In this document: positions 6,925 through 16,439 of the stretch, one piece after another
Position numbering within the stretch: the stretch's first letter is position 1
How the letters are laid out: every line of letters starts with the position of its first letter
Assembly: GCA_051418075.1 (NCBI GenBank)
Contig: JBPRGG010000027.1
Coordinates: forward strand, 1 to 36,703
DNA length: 36,703 nucleotides
Origin: JBPRGG01 sp051418075
GTDB lineage: Bacteria > Bacteroidota > Bacteroidia > Cytophagales > Cyclobacteriaceae
Direction: 5' to 3'
Position numbers and translations under genes: made by a program
Notes under the pieces: model-generated
Seen by the model: the letters and a program-made list of their open reading frames with translations, nothing else
What the model was told of the DNA's origin: nothing
The model's database searches: none

Positions 6925-8143
6925 AAAGCAGAAAACCCTTACCATTCAAATTGCCTTATTTATTGCTACACTGTTTACCACTACCCTGGCCGGGGCTGAA
7001 TGGAGATATGGGCAATACTGGCTTTTTGGACTGGACATACCCTTTCAGGAATATATTACCGAAGGTTTACTCTTCTCCATTCCCTTTCTGCTGGCCCTGA
7101 CTGTACATGAATTCGGGCACTATTTTACTGCCCGGTATCACCAGGTAGATGTCACCCTGCCCTATTACATCCCTCTCTATTTTGGTGTGGCTCCTTCCAT
7201 TGGCACCATGGGTGCTTTTATCCGGATCAAGGATGCCATTCGTTCCCGAAAGCTGTTTTTCGACATTGGGATTGCCGGACCTTTAGCCGGTTTTGTAATC
7301 GCCCTGGGTGTCTTGTATTATGGATTCACCCACCTGCCCTCACAGGATTATGTGTATGACATCCACCCGGTGTATCATATATTTGGAGACAATTATGAAG
7401 ATTACGTCTATGATCTGGATACAGTCATATACAAAAAGGATGTGCAGGGTTTGGACCTTGCCATCATGGATCAGTTGCCTGATACGATTGTATTCAGTCC
7501 AGATTTTTCATTCAAACTAGGCAACAACCTGTTGTTCAGCTTTTTCGAGAAACATGTCGCAACCGATCCGGAACTGGTACCCAATCATTATGAGATCATC
7601 CATTACCCCTGGTTACTGGCCGGTTACCTGGCCCTGTTTTTCACTGCCTTAAACCTGATTCCTATCGGGCAACTGGATGGCGGGCACATTCTTTATGGAT
7701 TGATCGGTTATCGAAACCACCGTATTGTTTCAGCTATTTTGTTTGTACTATTTGTGTTTTATGCCGGTCTGGGCGTGATCAGCCCTCATGACTTTACCAA
7801 TGAAACCTGGCTGGGCATCCCTTCCAACTATTTTCTGATCGCCCTCTACATTGGGTTTTTATACTACGTTTTTTACAGTATCTCCCCTCAGGTCAAGGTC
7901 AGGCTCATCCTTGCCCTGGCTGTTTTTACCATTCAATTCCTGCTCACCATCATTATGCCGGGCATCAAAGGTTATGAGGGCTGGCTGCTGTTTGCCTTTC
8001 TGATCGGACGATTCTTAGGGGTATACCATCCACCGGCTTTATTGGATGAGCCGCTGGATTGGAAAAGGAAATTGTTGGGCTGGATTGCCCTGATCATCTT
8101 TATAATATCTTTCAGTCCCAACCTGCTGGTAGTAGAAGGATAA
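6917..8143 (+). CDS. Site-2-protease-like M50 membrane metalloprotease
   Basis: A 408-residue polytopic membrane protein. The zinc motif HEFGH is at 64-68 inside a hydrophobic segment, and the third-ligand motif NLIPIGQLDGGHI lies near residues 245-260 in another. Together these define peptidase family M50. The segment between them carries a long acidic loop of about 90 residues. No PDZ domain is seen. The ATG at 6917 is chosen over an upstream TTG at 6902 because it gives an 8-base overlap (ATGAATAA) with the HAD gene and a sensible N-terminus MNKKQK. The role is likely intramembrane proteolysis; with no anti-sigma factor nearby, no substrate can be named. Confidence 0.85.
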   Translation: MNKKQKTLTIQIALFIATLFTTTLAGAEWRYGQYWLFGLDIPFQEYITEGLLFSIPFLLALTVHEFGHYFTARYHQVDVTLPYYIPLYFGVAPSIGTMGAFIRIKDAIRSRKLFFDIGIAGPLAGFVIALGVLYYGFTHLPSQDYVYDIHPVYHIFGDNYEDYVYDLDTVIYKKDVQGLDLAIMDQLPDTIVFSPDFSFKLGNNLLFSFFEKHVATDPELVPNHYEIIHYPWLLAGYLALFFTALNLIPIGQLDGGHILYGLIGYRNHRIVSAILFVLFVFYAGLGVISPHDFTNETWLGIPSNYFLIALYIGFLYYVFYSISPQVKVRLILALAVFTIQFLLTIIMPGIKGYEGWLLFAFLIGRFLGVYHPPALLDEPLDWKRKLLGWIALIIFIISFSPNLLVVEG

Positions 8144-8569
8144 AACGGGAGTTTTTTAGATTTCATTTGGAGTCGCACATCCTCCCCCTTCAACCCTTCG
8201 CACAAAATCCACCTCGCGGCGGCGAAAGCCTGCCTCCCGCCAGTGATAACCTCATAGTTTTTCAGGATATCATCGATCAGTCGGCCATTGTCATGCCTAC
8301 CATCCATTTCGGTCTTTCGCTTCGCCTTCCGGCCAGGAACAAGATGATTAACTAACCTCTGAATGCTTTTCTTAATACCTATAATTTCTCAAATGATCTT
8401 TAGCAGCCGAATTATTCATAAAAACAGGTACTTTAAATCCATCCACCAGGACAATTATTCCGGGTTCCTTTCGAATTAATTGTTGAGAAGAAATATCCTA
8501 AAACCAGGTCAGCTTTTTTTCATTTCCCGGTTCTTGGATTCTTTAATCTATCAGTTAAAACCTTCGGCT
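8144..8569. other. Gene-free stretch with a decayed repeat
   Basis: 8168-8317 is one copy of a dispersed repeat (see entry). The remainder, 8318-8569, includes a minus-strand open frame of about 41 codons (8359-8480) without a start, reading RKEPGIIVLVDGFKVPVF, which could be a fragment of a lost gene. I see no intact gene. Confidence 0.4.
8168..8317 (-). repeat. Dispersed repeat family D, copy 1
   Basis: About 150 bp, minus orientation. It shares three ordered anchors with 21997-22145: AAAGACCGAAATGG, GGGAGGCAGGCTTT, and a TGTG..CTCCA end. The copies have almost equal length (150 and 149 bp). Confidence 0.6.
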
Positions 8570-9133
8570 TTATTCATACTTTTTATTTTTTCTTTTTAGC
8601 ACCACCCGCTGTACATTGGCTACCGAAAAGATATCTACTATAACTGATGAATTCGCACCAGCCTGGTCTGGATTATTTTCAGAAGTGTTTACAGTATCCT
8701 GCCCAGTTTGTCCTCCCGAAATCACCTCAAAGATCAATTGATCATCGATTAGTTCATACCGGGAATGAAAAATCTGACCTTTCAGGGAAAAGATGGTATA
8801 TAGTATATCCCCATACAGGTAAGCCTGCAGGCCAATGCCATTTTGTTCATCCATTAGGTAAAGCTGCTTATCCTGATCTATTAACTTTAATAAATAATTC
8901 TTCTCCAGGGAAAAATCCGCCGAAGCATAAGCAGTATGCCAGATCCAGGTATCAGGTTCATCGGTTTCAGCTACTGATAAAGTAACCAAAACGGTATCTG
9001 TATAATTGCCATAGGATGAAATATACATGTATCCATTCCATATACCGTTTAACTGCTGGGGAAAAGGTATATCAGCCTGAACCAGTTGGGTTAGCCCGGC
9101 CAGACAAGTCACGACCAGAAAAAGTTTTTTCAT
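8570..9133 (-). CDS. Secreted protein of unknown function
   Basis: A 187-residue protein with a clear signal peptide (MKKLFLVVTCLAGLTQLVQA). The mature part starts IPFPQQLNGIWNGYMYISSYGNYTDTVLVTLSV and consists of short beta strands with many Tyr and Asp, which suggests a small beta-barrel or lipocalin-like fold. The C-terminus is basic (KRKNKKYE). I do not recognise a family. It starts 60 bp downstream of the GH9 gene's stop and is transcribed in the same direction, so it may be exported with that enzyme; GH9 and this gene could form an operon. Confidence 0.7.
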   Translation of the reverse strand: MKKLFLVVTCLAGLTQLVQADIPFPQQLNGIWNGYMYISSYGNYTDTVLVTLSVAETDEPDTWIWHTAYASADFSLEKNYLLKLIDQDKQLYLMDEQNGIGLQAYLYGDILYTIFSLKGQIFHSRYELIDDQLIFEVISGGQTGQDTVNTSENNPDQAGANSSVIVDIFSVANVQRVVLKRKNKKYE

Positions 9134-9193
9134 TGTTATTCCAGCTTATTTATGAAAAGTAGAATTTTGGTGATCTCACCATCATCTGCCATT

Positions 9194-11995
9194 TTAATTT
9201 AGAACATAAAAGCTGGTAAAATGATTATGATCCGGAGTTAAAACCTTTAGATGATATAACCCACTTTTCCATGATTTACTGGGCCATACCTCCAGCTGAT
9301 TATCATCTTTCCTGCTTTCACAGGGAATTTCCTGTCCCATTGTATTGTAGATTTTCAAATGAAAGTCATTCCCGGTAGCAGGAAAGGGTAATTGGAGGTA
9401 GAATCGTTTACCCACCGGGTTAGGCCATACTTTAAGCTCTTTTGGCCGGCTATATCCCAGCCCGGTAATCGCCTGAGGATCCAACCGCAGGAAAACAGGT
9501 AGCGATATGGCTATACCACCTTGATTATCAATGGCTTTTACCTGCAAAAAATGATTTCCGGCCTCTAATTTATCGGCTATATAGATAATACTTGCCCCTT
9601 CTGATTCCTGCAGGACCTCACCAGCTTTCAGAATCTGCATTTTTGCAATGGCTCCATCCTGATCTGATGCTGTAGCCTTTATTTCATACGGGTCACCTGG
9701 CTTAATCGAAACCGGGAACCGGTTTTCCTGACTGATCCTGATGGAGGGAATTAAATTTTGCGGTGCTCCACCTGATAAAAAACCATAGGCAGCTGCTGCC
9801 GGTCCAATGGTTTGAGTCACAGTATATTCATTGGTGATGGGACAGTACCGGTTCTCAAACCACATTTCCGTCACTGGCCATAATGCGGCTTCAGGTGATG
9901 TGGTAGCCTGTCCAAAACGGTGGCTCCAGGGGCCGTTGAATTCACCAAAATCATAATAATAGGGGCCATAGGGTACTACACCGGGTATCATTTCCTTATC
10001 CTCATGATAATACCAGGAATCAAGGTGCAGGATCTCCCTGGGATATCGATCGGCCAACCCCGTAACCCAGGTCATGTTTAAAGGATTGGCTCCCAGATAA
10101 TAATCAGCTGAGGCATAGGCATAATCCAGGAACTCCCTGTTTTGACTGACCTGGTAAGCCAATAATAACGGCATGATTTTAGGAGTAGTTACCGCTCCCA
10201 CCAGGGAAGGATAATACCAGTCATAACCTACCCGGAAAGTCCTCTTATCAGCCGTTTGGATGTTGTTGACCCTGGCCCAATTGATGGTAGCCTGAGTCAG
10301 ACGATCCTTCAAGGCCAGATCCATCCCGGGTTGGTCAGTTGTGGCATAGGCCCAGGTTCCTTTTTCCTGGTTGTGTTTTTGATGTTCCGCCAACAGTGTG
10401 GTTTCCGAAATGATCTGATTGTCCTGTTGAAACCGTTGTAAATATACCAGGTCGCCGGTGGCTTTATATAGCCAGGCGCTGGCATAATGCCGGTCATCCC
10501 GAATGATAGCTTCATCACCTGCTCGAAGATTATTCCCGGCCCAGGTAAAAGCAGCCTTTGCCGAGACAAGGTATTCATCAGCCTCCTCCGTTTTTCCCAG
10601 CTTGGCTAAATTATAGGCCAACTGGCTGGCTACTGCAGCATAATGGTAAGATGCCTGGGGTTCGGTGGCATAGGCATACCACTGATCGGTATCCTGTACG
10701 GAACCTACGCCTGTCTCCGGATGTCTGAATGTCTCCAGGCCACCATGGATGCCACCATCCGGTTCCTGCATTCGTTTGAAAAGATCCACACACCATTGGG
10801 CTTCATCGATAATATCAGGAATACCATTACCACTTTCCGGGATTCGGTGTTCGCCATCAGTGAATTGACTGGGGACCAATTCATACACCGTCAGTAATGC
10901 TGCACTCGCATTCATGTGCTTGTGATGGCGGTCCCAGTCGCCTGCATCATGCCATCCACCCCAATACTCAGCCCATTCTCCGGTAGAATACTGAGGCAAC
11001 TCTTCAAAAGCATTACGACCATCCATATAGCGCCAATCTGATTTTAGTACCAGACCACCGTCTTCCGGATGATGGTCTCTGCCCCTGGTCCAATTGGTAT
11101 AAGGTTTTTCCAGGGCAATGCCACTACGTTGGTGATAAAGCCCTCTTACAGTCAAATTAAAAGCTTCCCGGTAAACATCTTCATCTAGACGGAAAGGAAA
11201 GGAACAACCGATTCCTTCCACGGAAATAACATAAGTTCCAACTGTGTTAAAATCGGAGAAATTACATTCCCACAGATCAGCTCCGGCAAAATTATTAAAA
11301 GGACCATTGTTCTTTTGACCGCTATCCGGACCACCAGTTTCTAAATCTTTTCTAAGCCTGATCTGTCCCTGGTACACAGACTCAAAATTTTCCAGATTGA
11401 TCAAATGAAAGGTGTTCCCCTGGTAGGGATCCAGGTCCAATGGCCCTAAACTGCCCATCCAGTGAGACAAATAGGCATATTTCATACCTGAACCGGGCAC
11501 ATAACCCAGGTTATTCACATGGATGGTTTCCGAACGTAACTTCGTTTCATCAAATTCAAACACCAGATCAGCAGTATTCTGAGCCAGGTCATTCAGGTGA
11601 AGCCGGTAAGTATTCCCTGTCTTCAGCGGAGCCGGAAATACCAGGTAAATATAATGGTCTTTGATGTAGGGTTGAATGGGAGGCCAGATCTGGGTAAAAT
11701 CACTGCCTTTAGTCTTTCGGCCCAGTTCAACAGGATTCATACTTTGCCTGTAATCCGGATCATCCAGGCTGATCAGCCTGTAGGAAGTTAATTGTTCTGC
11801 CAGATTAAGGGGCAAGGGGTTTTCAAAAATTTTATCATCATCACCGGATTGTCCCAACCCAAAATGATCTACATAACCTTCTGAAAAGTGTAGCATTAAA
11901 ACACGATCAGTAATTGGGGAAAAATCAACCAGATCTGCACACCAGGTTGTCAATGGGAACAAGATGAAAAGGAAAATCAATATTTTTGGTTTCAT
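9194..11995 (-). CDS. GH9 glycoside hydrolase with T9SS sorting domain
   Basis: A 933-residue secreted endoglucanase-family enzyme. After the signal peptide (to about residue 19) come N-terminal beta domains, including an Ig-like CelD-N module around 155-270, then a GH9 (alpha/alpha)6 barrel at about 275-742. The catalytic base motif WHDAGDWD places Asp350 and Asp353, and TNEYTVTQTIGP contains the general acid Glu723. Residues 750-845 form an Ig-like module, and about 853-933 is a type A T9SS C-terminal sorting domain (LKVWPNP...IYNTMGQE...SGLYHLKVL). The protein should be secreted or surface-attached by type IX secretion. The usual substrate is beta-1,4-glucan or xyloglucan; the exact polymer is not given by sequence. 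Confidence 0.92.
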   Translation of the reverse strand: MKPKILIFLFILFPLTTWCADLVDFSPITDRVLMLHFSEGYVDHFGLGQSGDDDKIFENPLPLNLAEQLTSYRLISLDDPDYRQSMNPVELGRKTKGSDFTQIWPPIQPYIKDHYIYLVFPAPLKTGNTYRLHLNDLAQNTADLVFEFDETKLRSETIHVNNLGYVPGSGMKYAYLSHWMGSLGPLDLDPYQGNTFHLINLENFESVYQGQIRLRKDLETGGPDSGQKNNGPFNNFAGADLWECNFSDFNTVGTYVISVEGIGCSFPFRLDEDVYREAFNLTVRGLYHQRSGIALEKPYTNWTRGRDHHPEDGGLVLKSDWRYMDGRNAFEELPQYSTGEWAEYWGGWHDAGDWDRHHKHMNASAALLTVYELVPSQFTDGEHRIPESGNGIPDIIDEAQWCVDLFKRMQEPDGGIHGGLETFRHPETGVGSVQDTDQWYAYATEPQASYHYAAVASQLAYNLAKLGKTEEADEYLVSAKAAFTWAGNNLRAGDEAIIRDDRHYASAWLYKATGDLVYLQRFQQDNQIISETTLLAEHQKHNQEKGTWAYATTDQPGMDLALKDRLTQATINWARVNNIQTADKRTFRVGYDWYYPSLVGAVTTPKIMPLLLAYQVSQNREFLDYAYASADYYLGANPLNMTWVTGLADRYPREILHLDSWYYHEDKEMIPGVVPYGPYYYDFGEFNGPWSHRFGQATTSPEAALWPVTEMWFENRYCPITNEYTVTQTIGPAAAAYGFLSGGAPQNLIPSIRISQENRFPVSIKPGDPYEIKATASDQDGAIAKMQILKAGEVLQESEGASIIYIADKLEAGNHFLQVKAIDNQGGIAISLPVFLRLDPQAITGLGYSRPKELKVWPNPVGKRFYLQLPFPATGNDFHLKIYNTMGQEIPCESRKDDNQLEVWPSKSWKSGLYHLKVLTPDHNHFTSFYVLN

Positions 11996-12176
11996 TGGGT
12001 GCTTATAGCTTTTTTAAATTTAAGAGATCTGAAGCAATAAATTGTCGTGGTAATTCAATACTGACAATTACGGAAACCCTACAGTTATTAAGATGTCCGC
12101 TGGCGGCCACCAGTGTTCAATATCGGCCAAGGCCCTGAACCAATAAATTTATCTTAACAGGGTCGTGTCTGGACTA

Positions 12177-12207
12177 TTTGCCTTTTAACCTGATGGCACT
12201 AATTTTG
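12177..12207 (+). promoter_or_regulatory. Promoter of the FtsX/MacB-type permease
   Basis: TTTG at 12177-12180, exactly 19 bp, then TAATTTTG at 12200-12207: a full match to the Bacteroidota -33/-7 consensus. The predicted start of transcription is near 12213, about 20 bases before the ATG at 12233. Confidence 0.75.
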
Positions 12208-12232
12208 GGAAGTATGTACAAACAAGCATGTT

Positions 12233-14656
12233 ATGATTCGAAATTTTGTTCGTATAGCCATTCGTCATCTGATGGCCCACCGGTCATTCAGCCTTATTAA
12301 CATTGCTGGCCTTTCCACTGGTTTAGCCTCCTGTTTTTTGCTGCTTTTATTTATTGAAGCTGAGTTTAAAGTGGACAAGCACCACCAAGACCTGGATCAA
12401 CTATACCGGCTCAATACTATTTTTATCAATGTCACCCGGGAAACCAGTGAATCAGCCACCAGTGGCCCACCCATTGGATTTGCCCTGCTGGATGAGATCC
12501 CTGAAATTGAAACAGTCACTCGGGTGTTCAGGCCTTTGTCAGCGGAGGAATTCCTGGTGACATATCAGGATCGAAATATGTATGAAACCAATGCCCGTAT
12601 TGCAGATTCTACCTTTTTTTCCATTTTCCACTTCCCATTTCTGGAAGGGAATCCTCAAACTGCTTTAAATCAACCCAATACCATTGTAATTTCTGCCACC
12701 ATGGCCACAAAGTTGTTTGATGATGAACCTGCATCAGGCAAAATCATTACCATAACTGATGATTTCGGCAAACTTGATTATAAAGTCACCGGGGTATTTG
12801 ATGACCAGACATACCGTACCCATTTGAATCCAAATTACATCACCTCCATGTATACAGAGGGCTGGGGAGAAATGGTAAATTCCTTTGAATCCTGGGCCAC
12901 CCAGAATTTTATTTATACCTATCTTAAAATATCTCCAGATGCCGATCCTGGACTGGTAGAGCAGAAAATAAAGCAAATAGTTGATCAAAGGGCGGCTTTG
13001 GATTTTGAGAAAGCCGGTTATAGCAAAAACCATCGGCTTTTTCCTTTGAAAGACATTTATCTTCATTCAAAGGCTGTAAACAACTGGGAATTTCAGGGTT
13101 CTGCCACTTTGAATTATGTGCTAACCGGTATTGCTTTCCTGATCCTCATCCTGGCCTGTGTAAACTACATCAATCTCACTACCGCAAAATCCATGCAAAG
13201 AGCCCGGGAAATCGGCCTGCGCAAAGCCCTGGGAGCTTATCGACCCCAAATCATCCGGCAATTTTTAACCGAATCATTTGTACTAAGTTTTATTTCAGTT
13301 CTTATAGGAATGATGCTAACGGTTCTCTTCCTGCCCTATTTCAACCAGTTTTTTGGCCTTAACCTGCAAATTGACCTGATGAAAAATCCTGTTCAGGTTT
13401 TAATAATCTTAAGCATCACCTTATTAACTGGCTTGTTATCCGGTGCCTATCCGGCTTTTCTGTTATCCGGTTTTGCTCCTATTAAGGCCTTAAAAATAAG
13501 TGGACAGCTTTCAGGTGGAGGAAATGGATTAAGGCGCAGTTTGGTCGTGACACAATATGTGATTGCAATTTCCCTGCTGATCAGTGTGGCCTTTATTTAC
13601 CGACAGCTTAAATACAGCCTGCAGTTCAATGCTGGTTTAGAAGCAGCGTCCAAGCTGGTTGTACCCCTTAGAACAGACCTGGCCCAGGAGACTTTTCATA
13701 ATTTATCCGGCACTTTATTGCAAAACCCGCATATCAACCAAGTTTCCGGGGCTGACTATGTACCGGGTAAGACCATTTTGAGTGATTTTAAAATGTATCG
13801 TTCTGGTGCTAATATGGAGGAAGGAGATATTGTCAGGTTCAACCGGGTGGAAAAAGGCTACCTGAATCTTTTTAACCTAACCTTAATGGCAGGCAGAGGT
13901 TTCCAACCGGAAGAAAACGTATATAATATTATTATCAATGAAAAAACGGCTGAAAAATTTAACTGGACAGCTGATCAGGCTGTAGGCCAACCTTTGTTTA
14001 CCCATTGGAATGATTCCATTTATCAGTTCAAGATAATTGGCGTGACGGCTAATTACAATCATTCATCCACCTATGAAGAACAGCATGCTATAGCCCTGGC
14101 CTCCCGCCAAAATATGAATTTCAACAATGCCATTCTTGAATTTGAAACCAGTGCACTGCATGAGGTGCTTAATTTCCTGGAAAAAACCTGGAAACAGGCC
14201 AATCTGGATACACCTTTCGACTTCTATTTTCTGGAAGATGCGCTGGCAGCTCAATATGAAAATGAACAGCGTAGTATGACCATCATCACCGCTTTTGCTA
14301 TCCTGGCCATACTGATCTCCAGTTTGGGCTTGTATGGTTTATCCACCTATACTATTCAGAAAAGAAGTAAAGAGATAAGCGTCAGAAAAGTACTGGGAGC
14401 CAGTATTTCCCATCTTCTGGTGATGCTGACCGGCCAATACATTAAACTGATTGCCCTGGCATTTTTAATTGCGGTACCCATATCTTTTTACCTGGTGCAA
14501 AAATGGCTGGATAAATTCGTCTATCATATTGAACCTGATGCACTTACATTCTTAATCAGTGGTTTCCTGATTGCTGGCTTTACCCTGATGGTAATCGGGT
14601 ATCATACTTTGCAATCTACCCGGCAAAATCCGGTAAAAGCACTAAGAAGTGAATAG
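12233..14656 (+). CDS. ABC transporter permease, FtsX/MacB family
   Basis: An 807-residue inner-membrane permease of the duplicated MacB/FtsX type. A first membrane segment lies at about 18-40, a MacB-type periplasmic domain follows to about 280, then three segments (LNYVLTGIAFLILILACVNY and following). A second periplasmic domain and three C-terminal segments with conserved SLGLYGLSTY and EISVRKVLGAS complete the fold; the equivalent EIGLRKALGAY occurs in the first half. No ATPase gene is adjacent, so it must share one encoded elsewhere. Such permeases in Bacteroidota move lipoproteins or peptides, or act in envelope signalling; the cargo is unknown. It converges with the YheT-like hydrolase, 12 bp apart. 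Confidence 0.88.
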   Translation: MIRNFVRIAIRHLMAHRSFSLINIAGLSTGLASCFLLLLFIEAEFKVDKHHQDLDQLYRLNTIFINVTRETSESATSGPPIGFALLDEIPEIETVTRVFRPLSAEEFLVTYQDRNMYETNARIADSTFFSIFHFPFLEGNPQTALNQPNTIVISATMATKLFDDEPASGKIITITDDFGKLDYKVTGVFDDQTYRTHLNPNYITSMYTEGWGEMVNSFESWATQNFIYTYLKISPDADPGLVEQKIKQIVDQRAALDFEKAGYSKNHRLFPLKDIYLHSKAVNNWEFQGSATLNYVLTGIAFLILILACVNYINLTTAKSMQRAREIGLRKALGAYRPQIIRQFLTESFVLSFISVLIGMMLTVLFLPYFNQFFGLNLQIDLMKNPVQVLIILSITLLTGLLSGAYPAFLLSGFAPIKALKISGQLSGGGNGLRRSLVVTQYVIAISLLISVAFIYRQLKYSLQFNAGLEAASKLVVPLRTDLAQETFHNLSGTLLQNPHINQVSGADYVPGKTILSDFKMYRSGANMEEGDIVRFNRVEKGYLNLFNLTLMAGRGFQPEENVYNIIINEKTAEKFNWTADQAVGQPLFTHWNDSIYQFKIIGVTANYNHSSTYEEQHAIALASRQNMNFNNAILEFETSALHEVLNFLEKTWKQANLDTPFDFYFLEDALAAQYENEQRSMTIITAFAILAILISSLGLYGLSTYTIQKRSKEISVRKVLGASISHLLVMLTGQYIKLIALAFLIAVPISFYLVQKWLDKFVYHIEPDALTFLISGFLIAGFTLMVIGYHTLQSTRQNPVKALRSE

Positions 14657-14668
14657 AAAAGTCGCATC

Positions 14669-15631
14669 TTAACTGGCAAATTGCCTGACAAAATCCAGCG
14701 AGCGGGTTTCTGACCAGGTATAGGGGCTGTTTTCCTGAGAAAACCCCACATGACCACCCCGGGAAGGCGTTTCCAGAAAAACTTTCGAATGCTTTTGGGC
14801 AATTTGCACCGGGTAGCATTGGTTGGAAAGCATCGGATCATTCAGGGCATTTAGGATATAAGTAGGTACCGTTAGCTGGGTTAAATAGTTTCCGGCACTG
14901 GCCTGCTGGTAAAATTCCTGTTCGTTTTGATAACCATATATTTTTACTGTATATAAGCGGTTGAGATCTGAGAAAGATCTTGCCTTTTTGATTTGCTGAA
15001 AAAAATCTGGTTGATGCCTGAATTTTTGCTCAATCTTTCGGCGCAGCTTTTTCAAGAATCGCTGATGATAGATACGATTCTTTTTCTTCTCTACTTCTAC
15101 TGCACTGGAAGATAAATGGCAAGGTACAGAGATAGCTATTCCTCCTTTCAGCTGATGGGGCATAGATTGGGCATAAGAAGCCAAAAGCTTAATGATGATC
15201 GATCCACCCATACTGAAACCGATCAGAAAGATTTTTTTATAATTGTATTTTGACAATATAAATTCCATCAATTCTTTCAGATCATCAATATCACCATGAT
15301 GGTATAGCTTTTCTTTCAGGTTCATCTCTCCCCCGCAGCTGCGGCAATTCCAGGCCAGTACATCCGATCCTTGTTCAGAAAACATTTTGGCCATACCTCG
15401 CATATAGCCCTTGGTTGAACTTCCTTCCAGACCATGAGCCAGGATCACCAGTTTATCCGAATTATTCTTAATCCAGTCCAGGTAGAAGAAATCCTGATCC
15501 CTGGTTTGGTATTTTTGCCGTTGATAATTTACCGGCCCGACCTTTCGGAATAAGTTAGGAATAATCGTTTCCATATGTTGGTTAAACAGGTAAAAGGGGG
15601 CTCTGTATTTGGAATTTGAAATATGCGGCAT
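14669..15631 (-). CDS. Alpha/beta hydrolase, YheT family
   Basis: A 320-residue cytoplasmic serine hydrolase. GFSMGG at 138-143 gives nucleophile Ser140, NDPML gives Asp265, and GGHVGF gives His294, a complete triad. The N-terminal pattern APFYLFNQHMETIIPNLFR and the AHGLEGSS oxyanion loop are typical of the YheT/ABHD family. Length matches the family (about 320-340). Substrate is unknown, though esterase activity is likely. The gene converges on the permease gene and is followed on the same strand, further upstream, by the DUF72 gene. Confidence 0.85.
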   Translation of the reverse strand: MPHISNSKYRAPFYLFNQHMETIIPNLFRKVGPVNYQRQKYQTRDQDFFYLDWIKNNSDKLVILAHGLEGSSTKGYMRGMAKMFSEQGSDVLAWNCRSCGGEMNLKEKLYHHGDIDDLKELMEFILSKYNYKKIFLIGFSMGGSIIIKLLASYAQSMPHQLKGGIAISVPCHLSSSAVEVEKKKNRIYHQRFLKKLRRKIEQKFRHQPDFFQQIKKARSFSDLNRLYTVKIYGYQNEQEFYQQASAGNYLTQLTVPTYILNALNDPMLSNQCYPVQIAQKHSKVFLETPSRGGHVGFSQENSPYTWSETRSLDFVRQFAS

Positions 15632-15704
15632 GCAACATTTTATTAACTATCTTCAACTTTAAAATCAAAATTGCTGAAGAATGTTTAAGCAGTACCTGAA
15701 ATTG

Positions 15705-16433
15705 TTAAGCCTTTAAAATAGCTTTCAACTCCAGTGCATTTCTTACCGCATTGCCTTCATAATCATTATTGAAATAAACATACACATCTTTTCCCTGATG
15801 GTCCCACTCTCTGAGCCGGTCGGCCCACCATTGCAGATCCTGGCTGGAATAGGCTCCGCCATAGAGGTACTGATCATCCGGGCCATGCATTCTCACATAA
15901 ACAAAATTGGCCGTGGCTTTTAAAACACAAGGGAGTTGAGCTCCGCTCATGACACAATAAGCTGCATTTTTACGGCTGAGCAGGTCAAAAATCTCATCCT
16001 GTACCCAGGAAGGATGCCGGAATTCTACTGTAAGACGGATCCAATGGGGTACCTGATCCAGGAAATAGGCTAACCGGGCATAATCATAAGCAAAAAACGG
16101 GGAAAGTTGCACCAGCAGTACCCCCATCTTATTTCTCAGAATGGTGATGTCCCGGCTGATCCTGCCTACCCATCTTTCCGGAGCATAAAGTTTCTGATAA
16201 TGGGTTAGTAGACGGGGCGCTTTAACTGTGAGCATAAAATTTTCCGGTAAACGATGGTACCAGGAATAAAAAAAGGCCTCCCGGGGCCAATGATAAAAGC
16301 TGCTGTTCAATTCTACAGTATGGAACTTCCGGATGTAGTGATCCAGGCGGGGCTTTCCTTTAGTCCCTTCAGGGTACATTACCCCTTCCCAATGATCATA
16401 ACTCCATCCGGAAGTGCCGATATAATAAGCCAT
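15705..16433 (-). CDS. DUF72 protein (YecE-like)
   Basis: A 242-residue protein of the DUF72 family, a TIM-barrel of unknown activity. It shows the family's N-terminal YIGTSGWSYDHWEG, the VELNSSFYHWP motif, VEFRHPSW and the C-terminal YFNNDYEGNAVRNA. It lies 6 bp downstream of the NIPSNAP gene, so the two are probably cotranscribed. No function can be assigned from sequence; links to nucleic-acid or oxidative-damage processes have been suggested for the family but not for this protein. Confidence 0.88.
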   Translation of the reverse strand: MAYYIGTSGWSYDHWEGVMYPEGTKGKPRLDHYIRKFHTVELNSSFYHWPREAFFYSWYHRLPENFMLTVKAPRLLTHYQKLYAPERWVGRISRDITILRNKMGVLLVQLSPFFAYDYARLAYFLDQVPHWIRLTVEFRHPSWVQDEIFDLLSRKNAAYCVMSGAQLPCVLKATANFVYVRMHGPDDQYLYGGAYSSQDLQWWADRLREWDHQGKDVYVYFNNDYEGNAVRNALELKAILKA

Positions 16434-16439
16434 TAATTA

